Source of the DNA: Spirogloea muscicola
Lineage: Eukaryota > Streptophyta > Zygnematophyceae > Spirogloeales > Spirogloeaceae
Assembly: GCA_009602725.1 (NCBI GenBank)
Contig: WELB01000136.1
Location: 115,585-143,323, forward strand
DNA length: 27,739 nucleotides
Direction of reading: 5' to 3'
The notes under the pieces were generated by a model. That model was not told the DNA's origin. It was given only the letters and a program-made list of their open reading frames with translations, and searched no databases. This document shows, in pieces, positions 1-16,574 of this stretch (its first letter is position 1; each line of letters opens with the position of its first letter). Position numbers and translations under genes: made by a program.

Positions 1-1110
1 CCGCGACGACCGGCGCGGTCGCCGCCCGCCCCGCGGCCGGAGCCCACGCGCAGACCGCACGCGCGCGCGTGCGGGCCTTAAAGTCCCTGTGTCAGGGACA
101 CGTGGCCCCGGACGATGGGCCACGTGCCCGGCCCCCGTGTCGGACGACCGCGGCCCGACACTGCGGTGCACTTGCGGCGGGGGGCCCCAGGCCTGGTGAA
201 GAAACCGCTCGGCTCGCGGTAGAAGCGAAGCCGGGAGCGGCTGAACGGTCAAAGCCCGGAATCGAGGCTTTGCCCTGGATTGGCTTTGATGCTTCTTCCC
301 CTTTTGATGCGAGCTGCGAGCTGGCCGTGCTCTCGCTGCGGGCTCTGGCTTTCGTCAGGGTGATAGCTTCTCGTACTCATTGAGTGATCCATCCTCCCCC
401 TGTTTTACCATTGCATCCTCAGGCCCCTTTGTAGCTGCTCACCGCTCTTAGGCCCCTCTGAACCTTTGTGAATTCTTTTTGGGCTGGCTTTTCGCAGCCC
501 TTGCCCCCATTGGGAGTGCCACTTCTTCTTTTGATGCGAGTAGCAACTCCCCAACGGGGCTTCGCTTTGTGTAGCTTGGAGTCAAGCTTCCTTCCGTCAA
601 GCTTCCTTGCAGCCTCTTGGCTTTGGATATTGTCCATTCGTTTTGGGCTGGCTTTGCCAGCCCTCTTCTCTATGGGCGCGCACTTCTCTCCTCTGGCCCT
701 GGCCAGGGGACCCGCTAGCAGGAGACCAGCTTCTCTCACCTGCGGCTGCTTAGCAGGGGTTACTGAGTCTTTCGTAGCTGCTTGATTCTATGGCCGTGTA
801 GCCCCATACTCCCCAGGCTCACGCCGTGCACTTGCCGGCAGGCCGCGCTATCCAAGTTGGCCACCCTTAAATATCATGTGCATCGCTGCGCCTTGTTCTC
901 TGGCTGCTACTTCTGGGTTTCGTCAAGGTGGCGAGACCCAGCTGCAAAGATACTCCGACTTGCGGCTGCTGACTCAAGGTTACTAAGCTCCTATCCGATG
1001 AAATCTCTTGCATAGCTGTACGCTTTTATGCACTTCTCGGCCCTTCGGACCTAGTCGGTTCTTTCTGGGCTGGCTTTCCATATCCCTCGCCCCTTTTGGA
1101 AGAGCTTACT
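1..1110 (+). repeat. Degenerate copies of an unclassified hairpin repeat (plus orientation)
   Basis: This stretch carries several diverged copies of a dispersed repeat that recurs at 16575-19910. Recognisable modules, in order, are a GCTGGCCGTGCTCTCGCT start (near 320), a CTTTCGTCAGGG segment (near 350), an ACTGAGTGGTCCATCC-like segment (near 380), a GGCCCCTTCGAACCTTTG-like segment (near 450), and a hairpin core starting GGGCTGGC (481-500, 645-663 and, degraded, 1067-1080). The core at 645-663 is a perfect stem of GGGCTGGC and GCCAGCCC around a TTT loop. Reading frames across it are low-complexity and do not resemble proteins. The first 70 bases are simply very GC-rich. The family is not one I recognise. 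Confidence 0.6.
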
Positions 1111-2568
1111 TCTTCCGTTACTCCGCTCTAGCGGTTGCCTGAGACAGTGTGTTGGCTTCACTTGTCATCCTTCCACTTCATGCGCACCGCGTGCCTTTCC
1201 TCCTCCCACGAGCCCCAGAAGGGCGAATAGAGAGGGGGGGCTCGATCCTAGGGGGCAAGCCGCGGTGTGCCAATGAAATGAAAGAGGCCAAATCAAGCTT
1301 TTACTTTGTTCAGGCAGAAGCTAGTGCAAACGATGGGGCTACACAAAGCTCTGAGCGAAGCATAGGTAGAGCTATGTCGAAGGGGCCAGCAGCGGCAAGC
1401 TCCTAGACTGGAAAGGACCTGCTCTTGCAAAGGGCGGTGGCTACGAAGGGCCGGTCGCTGGTTGCCCCTGCTGCCGATTATCAAAGAAAGAATACAATAC
1501 CATCACAGGCGTTGCGTGCGTACACTCTAGTCAGCGACCGCAAGCGGGAAAAATTTCCAGCAGGGAAGGAGTTTCGGATGAGAGGTTACAGAGCATGAGA
1601 GGAAGGACGAGTATGACGGCATTAGTGGCTGAGGGAGGCCAGGGAGGCCAGCCCATCATTGAGTTTGAGTTGGTGCTTGAGCGAGCACAACCAGCAACAG
1701 GGGCTCAACAGAGCACAAGCGTCATCCTGTGCCCTGCCAAATGTACAAGTTTTGCATAAGTGGAGAAGCAGTAAGTGCTCCAACAGGGGGGGAAGAAGGA
1801 AAGTAATCGTAGCAGTAGAGCAACTTTGGCTATGCTCAACTAACCCTGCTCAACAGCTGGAGGCTGGACACCTCGAGAAAGGAAAGGAAGCCTCCATCAT
1901 CAAGAGCCCAATGCTGTTGCAGAGGTGCATACAGCATGCAGGTCCACAGCAAGAGGCCTAAAACCACTAGAAGGGAGTCCACAGGCGTGATGGAAGACCT
2001 ACACTGGCGAGCTGTGCATGAGGTGGACCAGCTATGGGATACTACTACCCTGGTCTTGGGAATTTTGACTGTGTCCTGAGGAGCAATGAGCAAGCAACGG
2101 CTGGAGCTGCTTGTCTTATCTCCTGCACATAGCACCAGCATTCTTGAAGGAGGCCCCCATCTTCTCCTGGGCTGGTTCTTGTGCAAAGGTAGCCGCCATA
2201 TCGTCTCGCTTCTGGGCTCTTCAGCGTCCACCAAGTGCGCTGACTTGCACCCAGAGCAGCCTTGCGAAGCAATGGATGCTGCGTCACAGCACCGTCCTTA
2301 TGACACTTGTACCATGTCCCTGAACGACAAACTGGGTCCTATCTGTAGGGCAATCCCATTCTGCCCCACCGGCCCTGGCCCCTGCAAAAACTGTTGCCGC
2401 TGCTGCCGCTGCCAACGCAGCCCATTCGAGTGCGCCACACAGGAGCCCAATTCGCAACTTCATGAAGGCTGGCCGTGCCCTTGCACGCCTGACCTCCTCA
2501 CAGAGAGGCTCATGCCAGGATGCAGGGACCTCGCCATGCTCACATCACCATACTTGATGAGATAATTT
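1111..2568. other. Intergenic stretch, no recognisable gene
   Basis: I see no convincing gene here. The right part (about 2235-2568) would hold the 3' untranslated region of the UTP21 gene on the minus strand. One short plus-strand frame, 1613-1759 (ATG to TAA, 48 codons), has a protein-like composition but no recognised homologue and no clear splice partners. Longer frames, such as 2086-2565 plus and 1836-2234 minus, are cysteine- or serine-rich and look like chance frames. Confidence 0.4.
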
Positions 2569-5500
2569 TCAGGAGGCCATGTTGCTCAGGAATCCCACCA
2601 TGCATCTTACGTCCTGGAAAAGGGCATCCAGCCGCTGCCATGCAGCGGCCTGCCTCTCCAACAAGGCCTTGGCCTTCTCTTGTAGGACGTCACATGCAGA
2701 AATTGCCTCGCCATGGATCTGCGGGCGAGTGAAAGTGGGCTTAGAGGCCATGTCTCTGGTAAGACGCTGCTCGATCCACGAATCCACACTCACTTATTCT
2801 CCCACTGAGATTAAATATGACTCCATGATGGCTCGCGGAGGAGGCAAGTTCCTACCTTGAAAAAGCAGTGGATGAGAGCCTGCACAAATTCGAAGTTGGA
2901 CTCCGCGGTCACCTCTGCTGCCAGAAAGTCAATAACTTGGCCCACTTCTGCCACCTCCTTGTTGAACATCCTGAGGCCCTTGATTGTTTCAAGATCGTCC
3001 ACAATCTCCAGGCTTCTCAACTCCAAATCGATGGCCGACGGCGACATCCCTTTCAAGAGCTCCATCAACCCCTTGTCTGCAGCCCACAGAAGCTGACAAA
3101 TTTTTGTCAAGACCAAAAATGAGCTTTAGTCCCGTGCCACAGAAGCATCAGCTGTTCTGCAACATAGTACGCATAGGCATTGCCCCATCTGCAAGCAGGG
3201 TCAGAGCTAGCGAAGCCCAATTCCACAAGACAGAAAGTGCATACATTGTCTGGACCAAATTATATCAAGCAATGAAGATCGCCAATACCATGCCAAGGCC
3301 AACCGTGATGGATGGAGATGCAATCCAGGATATAACCTTGTACCCATCAACTTTTGCTTCTGTAGTGTGGAACTTAAGCAACGGATTTGACAGGCTTGAG
3401 ATGAGGGAGTTTGACACTTACAACTGCCCGACTCCTTCCCTTCATGGAGCAGTCGGAGGAAGTCAGACTCGACCACCTCCAAGCTGCTTCGTTGTCGTAT
3501 CCTGCTCGTGCTCTGACCGCTTGACTCTTCCTTCTTTGACACAAACTCTGGGATGCCGGATGTTGTTGGCAATGTTGGGAGGAAGAATGGAGCATGCTCC
3601 GGCTTCTTAGGGGGTGCCACCGGCTTATTCCTGAGCTGCATCTCAAGGAGGGTGCAGAAATTTGTCAAAACCTACACCCCTTAACCTTACTTCCTGAACC
3701 AAATTAAGAGCGGAACTTCACGATATATCCAACCTGTAAGTATGACACTGCTTTGCAAAGTCAACGCCGTAACAGGGACGTCAGTGCGCATGGCATCCAA
3801 TTGACGAGCTCCCACGACGTCCCACACCCTGACCGTCGAATCCATGGAGGACGAGAGCAGCCACCTCCCATCATGACTGCAACAAAGCAGACAAGAAGCT
3901 GTCAGAGTAAGGTAGGCACACAACATAGGCATAAACTAGCAAGTGCCAAAAAACTAGGCAGTAATTTATCAACAAGAAGGGAGGGCTTTTAATGGTGAAC
4001 TGTAACGTGTGGACCTGAAGCACAGATCGGTGATGCGGTCCTTGTGACCCTCAAATTTGCGGACGAGCCGCTGAGCAATTGGATCGTGGATCCTCAGCAC
4101 GTGATCCACCGAAGCGGAGGCCACCATATCTGCCATGACACCAACTTGCTCAGAGTGATACTTATGTTCAGCAGAATTGGGTTCTACTGCATGACCTGAA
4201 GACATAAAGCACTAGAGCCTTGATGGAAGAAAAGCTGAAAAACAAGGTCCAAATTTCTTGCTCTTCAATAAACACTTTGGTCAGAGTACAGCTTGTAACA
4301 AGAGGGGGGTCTTCTAACAGATGCCCTACCATTCCCTCGGTGATAGACCAGCTTAGTCAAAGGTGAGCCAACCTCCAAGGTCGCCTGCAGAGTGAAAGCT
4401 TTGAAGCTCCAGATCTAGCATCCATAGCAGGATATCATTCAGATTCTCAGATATTGATATCTGACAAGGACAAGAAGGTCGGTATGCTCTGGCAAAAGTT
4501 GCAAAACTTTCACAATTCACAAGGCCTCAGCATCACGTGGACCTAGCAAACAGTCTGGTCTGGTCTGGTCTGGTCTGCCGAAGCCCTGTGCAGTAAGGCT
4601 TCAGGGCCCACCTTTATGGTCCCATCATAAGACCCACTGAGCATCCGGCTGTTGGTACAGTCAGTACCCAAGCCAATGACCGCCTCATCGTGAGCTGGAG
4701 CGTACTGCCACTTGGCGGCTGCATACGAGCCCCTGTGACGGCCGGACTGCAGGTTGTAGCGGTCAATACGCCCACTGGCAGCTCCAAGTATGGCGAAGTT
4801 CCCACATGTGCTGATACAGCAGGCCTGCGAAGAAAGATGAAGCATAGATGAAGCTCGGACCCAAAGAAAATTATTTGACACAGCCCAAACTAGTTGCATT
4901 AGTAACATCATGACAGAGAGGACATGTAACAGGTATGTCCGCAGAAAAGGTCAGCTTGTTGGGGCCATGTATGTGGCCAATTACCTTCACAGGGGTCAGC
5001 TTCCCACCAGGTGGCTGCAAGACATGCTCGCCAATTGCAAATTTGTGGAGCTGCCAGGTGTACGCCCGCGGGTCACCTGCATGGCAGGTCACCACGTTTG
5101 CCCAGTCCTGCTCTCGGATCTCTTCTGAAAGGACAGGTTGCAATGAGCATGCCAGGTTTCAGGAGAAGGTGAGATGATGTGTCCATACCCAAGTAGAGCA
5201 GATGGCCTCTTATAAAGGGCACCTGTAAGGCGCAAATCATGTGACAAAGCCAAATACATACGACAAAGACCATGAGGCTTTCAATGGGCTGCCAGGCCTT
5301 TCTGCCCATCTACCTGCAGCAAAGGCAGTGATTGGGGCCAGCTTCACTTCTTCCTCCTGTACCAGAGAAGAAATTTTGTGCAGATTTTGTGTTGCGTAAC
5401 ATGGGAGATTATTGACATGCATGACATTGGCTCGAGCAATGTCATGAACAGCTTGTTAGACCCAACCAATATGAGAGTGGGCCCAACGTTTTGAGCAATC

Positions 5501-8500
5501 ACAGACCTTACCTTGAGCCGCAGTCTTTTTGCTCTCCTGGCTACATGCCCTTGCGAGAGCTCCCTTGATTGTTGGTCCTTCAGCATAGGACAGGCGACTG
5601 ACCACGGATCAGCACCTCTGCAAGGGCAAACGTAGCGACGCAGATCTGCCAGCGTTTTAATATCTACATCTTGACTTGTACGATCAGACACATCGAATGC
5701 GCATGTTTGCTAAAACCACAAGTGTCTTGAAGTATACAAGCGTTATCGAGACAGCGAAGCCCTTCAATGTCCAATTCAAAGCCCCAGGACAAGCATAGAG
5801 GGTGCAAGTGCCTGCAAGGACAGCCAAGGCTTGCATGTGGCTTGCTTATTTGACGAGGGCGCTCGACAAGCTCTCCGGCAGCCAGGCTAACACAAGGGCA
5901 TTTGCGCTCAGACCTGGATGGTTGAGAACAACCGGAAAGCCCTGTCCTGTCCCGCTGAGAGTATGTGCCTTCCCTCACCATAATAGCTGCCCCAAAGCCC
6001 GGCACACATCATTGGGTGCAGAGCAGTAAGTACACGAGGCAAACATTGCCTAGAAGAACCTCAACAGCAATGCCTACAGATGCAGCAAGGCATTCAGGTG
6101 CACCAAAGCAGGCAGCATTGGCCTCTCGTACTCACAAAAAATGACTGCCTCTCAATATTCACTAATCATGACTAGGACTTCCACAGTCCCAGTACAAACC
6201 GTTAATATGCTGGAGTGTGCGTGCAGCTATGTATATATGAAGGTGACCCACAAATCGCATTCAAGCTTCTCTGGTCTATCATCTTTGCAGCACCTGATGC
6301 ATGTTGGAGGCGCGCTGTGGCCACTGCGGAAACGCAGGAGCCGGGCGTCCCCATCCAGTGTGTCGAAGATCCACATCTGCGTAGATGCAAGCCCGGGGCC
6401 CGCTTGAAGTTATGCACAAGGCAAGTCCTTTCAAGGCAATGCTTAAGGTGAAACGAGCTTTGTCGCACTTCAGTGACAGGCCCCGCGCACCTTGATTGAA
6501 TTGTCTGGCGACGAGGACAGAAGCACTGGCTCGCCTGCAAAGAAGTGCAGCTTCGTGACAGGCGCGTCGTGCGCATCTTTGACCACTGTTTGGAGCTTGC
6601 GCTTCTCCAGGTGCCAGACAGTGATCATGCCCGACGCTGTCCCTGCCGCAAGGAACGGCTGGCCATCTGCATGACCTCCACACAGCACGTAGCAGCATGT
6701 CATAAGCATCTACTTAGAAACCCCTAAACCTCAAACCCCTAAACCAAAAACCCTAAAGACCACTGTGACTGCTCGGCATGAGCATTTCCAGTCATGATCC
6801 TCTGGGTTTCAGACTGCCATCAAGTCAGAACTGTGATCATGACTTGCACATCGGAGTCATAAGGGCTTGCCATTCCCCTTGGAGGCGCACCCGTCCGGAA
6901 AGAGAGTGACGTGACAGCCCCTGGGGTGGTATGCCTGAATTCCATCACGGCCTCGTTGTACTTGATGTTGAGCACGCAGACGGCGCCGTTGGCGTGGCCG
7001 ACACCCACCACGTCCAAGGCGGGCGATGGCACCAGGCAGGTGACAGAGACCGCGCCGGTTGCTGGCGCCGCAAACTCAAAGACCATCTGGCCGCTCAGGA
7101 CGTTCCAAAGCTGGAGCTTGCCCTCTTGGCTGCCCAGCAGAACCTGGGCCAATGAGCGCACACAGTCAGTCAACATATGCCTAGCAGCGCACGAGAGCAG
7201 TCCACTGCCCTTGACCTTTGCAGTGTCTCGCCGCCGGTCACAGGCACCGCAGCTACTGCATCCGGCAATAACGTAAGACTCATGACCTCTATGACCCTGT
7301 TTCCTGTCTTGGCGCCAGACAGCTTGTTGAGTTTCAGACCCATCAAACATAGACCGCTATATTCTCAAATTTCTGTTGATTCTTAAACCCCGACCCTGAC
7401 CCCTAAAGGTATGAGTTCAAGCCCTCAACCCTATATCGGACAATGACCGTGAAGGACTAGGTGATGGATGTCAAGCGACTGGTATGACCACAGAAGCAGC
7501 AGGAGGATGCACCTTGTTGAGGAACGTGTCGGGGTGCATGATGCACGTTGGGCTGAAGCTGTCGCCCAGGTGGAGCTCCTTCACGGGCGCCGACTGCTCG
7601 CCAGCCTTGGCAGCGTGCCACACAACCAAGCGGCGGTCCTCGCCAACACTGAGCAGGTAGTCACCAAAGACCAGCAGTGCCATGATGCGGCCTGTGTGTG
7701 CACTCCAAGTGGCCACCTGCAGTGGCGGCCCCGACACGGACGGCAACTGTTAGATTGTGTATTTCGCCACCGAGATGCATTTGTTTCTCATCTCCACTGG
7801 ATATGTACACCTTTGTGCTTGCATAGCTTTGGTTTGTACATCCACAGTGACACCGTGAGTGCTATAGGTCGCCCTCGGACATATTCTCAGCTAGCATCGT
7901 GCACCAACTGAGTGAGGCAGCAGCGGGGCGAGTAAGCGCTGTGGTGAGGCATCGGCGTCGGCGGATGGAAGCTGTGGGCGAACCAGGTGAGCGCGATTGA
8001 ACACTGCGACGTTGCGGCCGTGTGCTGCAAACGTGAAGTCTCGCCACGACGCCAGCGCCCGGATGGTCTTTGGCAGCTGCGGGCCTGCCGGGCAACCACC
8101 AGCATGGGGGCTGCATCAAGGACGGCCCACCTCGCGGCTCGTTGGAGGGAGGCCTCCACGGTGCTGCGGCGAGGCTGCCGAGCACCCAAGACCAGGAGCA
8201 AGAGCAGAGAGCACGGCGGCCCCTGCTCGACGGAGCAGGGAGGCGTGCTCGTCAGAAGCGTCTGGAGCCAGAGAGCTCACCCACGAAGACCAGGTTGAGC
8301 TTGGAGGCCTGCACACGCGCGGGAATGCCGCGCCAGAGGGACAGCCGGCCGTCAAGCCCGCGATGGGAGCGAGCTCGGCCATTATCTTGAAGAAACTTAT
8401 ATCGTAGAAGCTGCTGATTACGCTGGCTACATACGCAGCCAACCAATGCCAACAAATATGCAGCGGGGGAGGATGCCGGAGCTCCTGAGAGAGAAAAGCG

Positions 8501-8699
8501 CAGGGCAGGCAGAGGGAGGGCGGAGGGGGGGCGAGCGTCTCGTGGGATTAGGGGGGCGTTGGGGGTTGCCCACGCTGAAGATCTGCCAGGCCTTGCCGAC
8601 GCTGGCGGTCACGAAGGCCTCGCGGCCGCGCCGCTGCACGGCCACGGGCACGCCGTCGGCGACGTAGCCGGCCGCCCGGAAGGCGCTGAACACGGGCAT
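2569..8699 (-). CDS. UTP21: U3 snoRNP-associated WD40 protein UTP21 (WDR36 family), 18 exons
   Basis: Component of the UTP-B complex of the small-subunit processome, acting in the nucleolus in pre-18S rRNA processing. Exons on the minus strand: 8574-8699, 8281-8308, 7984-8084, 7513-7716, 6891-7143, 6491-6666, 6294-6376, 5914-5986, 5512-5577, 5314-5356, 4985-5124, 4612-4824, 4330-4414, 4015-4129, about 3747-3876, 3422-3671, 2856-3076, 2569-2718. All junctions are GT-AG and in phase except the 15/16 join, which is uncertain. The start matches the family N-terminus ([18 protein letters not shown], then VGKAWQIF). Two WD40 propellers follow (for example [42 protein letters not shown]). The C-terminal Utp21 domain begins near [19 protein letters not shown] and ends ARCMV-like with [11 protein letters not shown]. 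The predicted length is about 818 residues against roughly 900 usual; the shortfall falls between exons 15 and 16. Family assignment is secure. The gene is divergent from the beta-amylase gene. Confidence 0.93.
4554..4577. repeat. TCTGG pentanucleotide microsatellite in UTP21 intron 12
   Basis: Four to five tandem TCTGG units lie inside the intron between UTP21 exons 12 and 13, about 35 bases from the donor site. No function is indicated; the tract is likely length-polymorphic. Confidence 0.8.
6721..6757. repeat. Interstitial telomere-like motifs (CCCTAAA variants) in UTP21 intron 5
   Basis: Three or four imperfect copies of the plant telomere unit CCCTAAA, with C4 and spacing variants, lie close to the exon 6 acceptor. 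A weaker, similar cluster is at 7384-7409 in intron 4. The copies are too few and too diverged to be a telomere and resemble short interstitial telomeric tracts. Confidence 0.6.
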
Positions 8700-8744
8700 G
8701 GCTGCCGCGCGCCGCAGAGCCTGGCACTGGGCGCCTCTCTCTCC

Positions 8745-8753
8745 TAAACCCTA
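8745..8753. promoter_or_regulatory. Telo-box (TAAACCCTA)
   Basis: AAACCCTA is the telo-box found near transcription starts of many plant ribosomal-protein and ribosome-biogenesis genes. Here it lies 46 bases upstream of the UTP21 start codon, where such a gene would be expected to have it. It is preceded by a CTCTCT pyrimidine run, also common at plant transcription starts. Confidence 0.6.
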
Positions 8754-8907
8754 GGGCTTAGGCATCTAGCTGTCGGGGGCTTAACGTGCGCCGTTGCGGT
8801 AAACCCCCGGCAGCTACAGCCCCCGCTAAAATCCCCGTTACTGGGCCCGGGGGGGTGCGCCCCGGATCTGACGGTGTCGGTCGCCCCGATCCGGGCGCCC
8901 CGGGGAG

Positions 8908-8913
8908 CACGTG
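8908..8913. promoter_or_regulatory. G-box / ABRE-like element
   Basis: The palindrome CACGTG is followed by GC, giving ACGTGGC, the strong form of the abscisic-acid response element bound by bZIP factors. It lies about 720 bases upstream of the beta-amylase start and 209 upstream of the UTP21 start. Function is inferred from the motif only. Confidence 0.45.
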
Positions 8914-9034
8914 GCGGGCCGTGGACAGCCCACGAGGCCTAGATTGGCGCGAGGGGTAGCCCCGGATCTGGACAGCCAATGGCGAGCGGGCCCCCGCGGA
9001 TCGCGGCAACCACGCCAGCCACGAGATGGGCCGC

Positions 9035-9040
9035 CACGTG
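9035..9040. promoter_or_regulatory. Second G-box (CACGTG)
   Basis: CACGTGTT sits about 590 bases upstream of the beta-amylase start. Together with the copy at 8908-8913 it forms a pair of G-boxes 127 bases apart; paired ABREs are typical of ABA-responsive plant promoters. Motif evidence only. Confidence 0.45.
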
Positions 9041-9628
9041 TTACCCCGCGACAGCTTCGTGCCCGAGGTTGCGGGGCGGCGCCCAATCACAGCCTGCGAA
9101 GGCACGCTCGCGTGGTTGCAAAGGGCACGCCCTCGTCCGTGCGATTGAGAAGCATCCACGGCAGCGGAGTGCGGGCGAAGTCGGGGGGGGGACCCGACTG
9201 TAGCCCAGGGATATGTAATCTGCGGCGGAGAAACTGAAATCGGGAGAGAAGCGTGACCTTATCGGGAAACTGATTATGCCCGAGAAAAAGCGACGGCTGC
9301 GAAAGGCCAGCCCCCCCAAAAAGGGTTCCCAATTGGGCCGGAAAGCGCAGGCGACGCAGGGCGGCCACGATGAATGGGCGCTCAGATAAGCCCTAATCAG
9401 CAGTTCCTACGGACCCGGCGACATTAGACCACGTATTCGGCGCCCTCCCAGCCGCCATAGCCGCAACCCCCGAGCTCGGCATAACTTCCCGCGCATCAGG
9501 GCGCCTGTTGTCCGACGACGGCCCCGCCGGCGGCAGCGGTGCCACCGGCGGCGGCGGGCGGCGGCGGTGCGGGCTGTCCAACAGTGGTGCGGCTCTCTTT
9601 GCAGGCGAGGGCGGCTGGAGCTCGCGGC

Positions 9629-12576
<2,948 letters not shown>

Positions 12577-13373
12577 CTGCACGTACGGGCTCAAAAGCAA
12601 GGGGCAGAGTTGGAAGGAGAGTACCCAAGACAAGCCCCTAGATATGGTTGTCTTGTTGAGGTTGACAGGCCATGCTACTGCCAAGCAAATGTAGCTATGC
12701 CTGGTGTATAATACTCATGATTAGCTTAGGTTTGGCTCTTAGCTTTGCGAGCTACTATGTAAAGTTCTTGCGGATGTTGTGTTTTATCTGCTTACATAAG
12801 TATCCACTGTGATATAGCTTATCTGATAAAAACTTTGTTCTGTTTCTTCAGTGGTGTACCAGTAGGCTAACATGTTAGCAAGATCATCATCACCAGATGT
12901 GCTGCACAGTCTATCAAGTGTGTTCAGGTTGTCAGGGATCGTGCAAGTTCATGCAACATGGAGCATTGTGGGTCGAGGGTTAAGGCAGTCCACTAAGTAG
13001 TACACATGCCCTCTGTTCAGGAACAGCTTCCATGAATTTTGTGAGACTGGATTCTGATGTTCAAGTGTGAAACTTACAGCTGCATAAGCGAGTTGCTTGC
13101 ATGATATGAGCACAGTACCAAGACAGGAGTATCAACATTAGCAATAATCATCTCACGGCCAGACCATGCTGTGAGGCCATGTTCCTACAAAGCCGGCCAA
13201 AGTGAGGAGCTTTTGCTCTGCTGCAAACTAAGAATGGTCATCAAGTAAGAGGTAAACCGCAAAAGAACACCAGCTGCACTGCTGATAGGTAAGCTAATGC
13301 CTGCAGCTAAAGCGGCTCCAAAAGGAATGAGGGCACAACTATCTGCCCATCCCTGTGCTAGTGGCAAGAATAC
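12577..13373. other. Convergent intergenic region between beta-amylase and PRMT10
   Basis: The 797 bases between two stop codons hold both 3' untranslated regions. Base composition is more AT-rich than the genes. I find no convincing reading frame, RNA gene or repeat here, and no canonical AATAAA close to either stop. Confidence 0.6.
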
Positions 13374-16213
<2,840 letters not shown>

Positions 16214-16232
16214 GGCGCCGCAGCTCTCTCGC

Positions 16233-16263
<31 letters not shown>

Positions 16264-16574
16264 GCCAAAGCCGCCGCTGCCGCCGGCATGAGTCCCCCCC
16301 TCCTCGGGAACCCGTCCGGGCCGCGGAGCCCCGCATTGGAACCCTGAAGGCGCGAGCCGAGGTCAGGCCGCAGGGGGCGGCGCAGTGGGAGGCCAGCCCC
16401 GGCGCCTCGGCAGCGCCGCGGCCACCGCCATGGCCGCCGCCGCCGCCGCCGCCGCAGGGGGCGGGCGCGGGACCTAAGACTTGGGGAAGGTGGGAAGTTC
16501 TTCCGGAAAGCAAAGTTGCCAGCAACTGAGTGAGATGCAGGCAGACGAGACCCGGAAGCAGCAACAATAGAAGC
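16214..16574 (-). promoter_or_regulatory. GC-rich 5' flank of PRMT10
   Basis: This is the probable 5' untranslated region and promoter of PRMT10, very GC-rich with two CCG runs. No TATA box or other firm element is visible. It borders the repeat block starting near 16575, so the usable promoter looks short. Confidence 0.4.
16231..16266. repeat. CCG trinucleotide tract just upstream of PRMT10
   Basis: About twelve GCC/GTC triplets lie 18-53 bases upstream of the chosen PRMT10 start on the minus strand, so probably in its 5' leader. A second run, 16433-16456, lies farther upstream. CGG-type repeats in 5' leaders can form stable hairpins; no effect is shown here. Confidence 0.75.

Larger units (their letters stand above)
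8700..9628. promoter_or_regulatory. Shared divergent promoter region of UTP21 and beta-amylase
   Basis: The 929 bases separate the two start codons of head-to-head genes, so both 5' untranslated regions and promoters must lie here. The region is GC-rich. It contains a telo-box near the UTP21 end, two CACGTG G-boxes (8908-8913 and 9035-9040), CCAAT boxes at 8976-8980 and 9083-9087, an inverse one at 8943-8947, and a palindromic CCAATTGG at 9329-9336. A CCCCGGATCTG segment is repeated (8861 and 8961). I see no convincing TATA box. The roles of the elements are inferred from known plant motifs. Confidence 0.7.

Noticed and set aside
2086-2565. A 159-codon plus-strand open frame left of UTP21
   Set aside because: Cysteine-, serine- and proline-rich chance-like composition, antisense to the UTP21 3' untranslated region, no recognisable domain.
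2984-3610. A 208-codon plus-strand frame
   Set aside because: Lies antisense over UTP21 exons 16-17 and their intron; the minus-strand frames match the UTP21 C-terminal domain clearly.
3728-3744. A splice-donor-like CCTGTAAGTATG on the plus strand
   Set aside because: No plus-strand gene here; it is antisense to the end of UTP21 exon 15.
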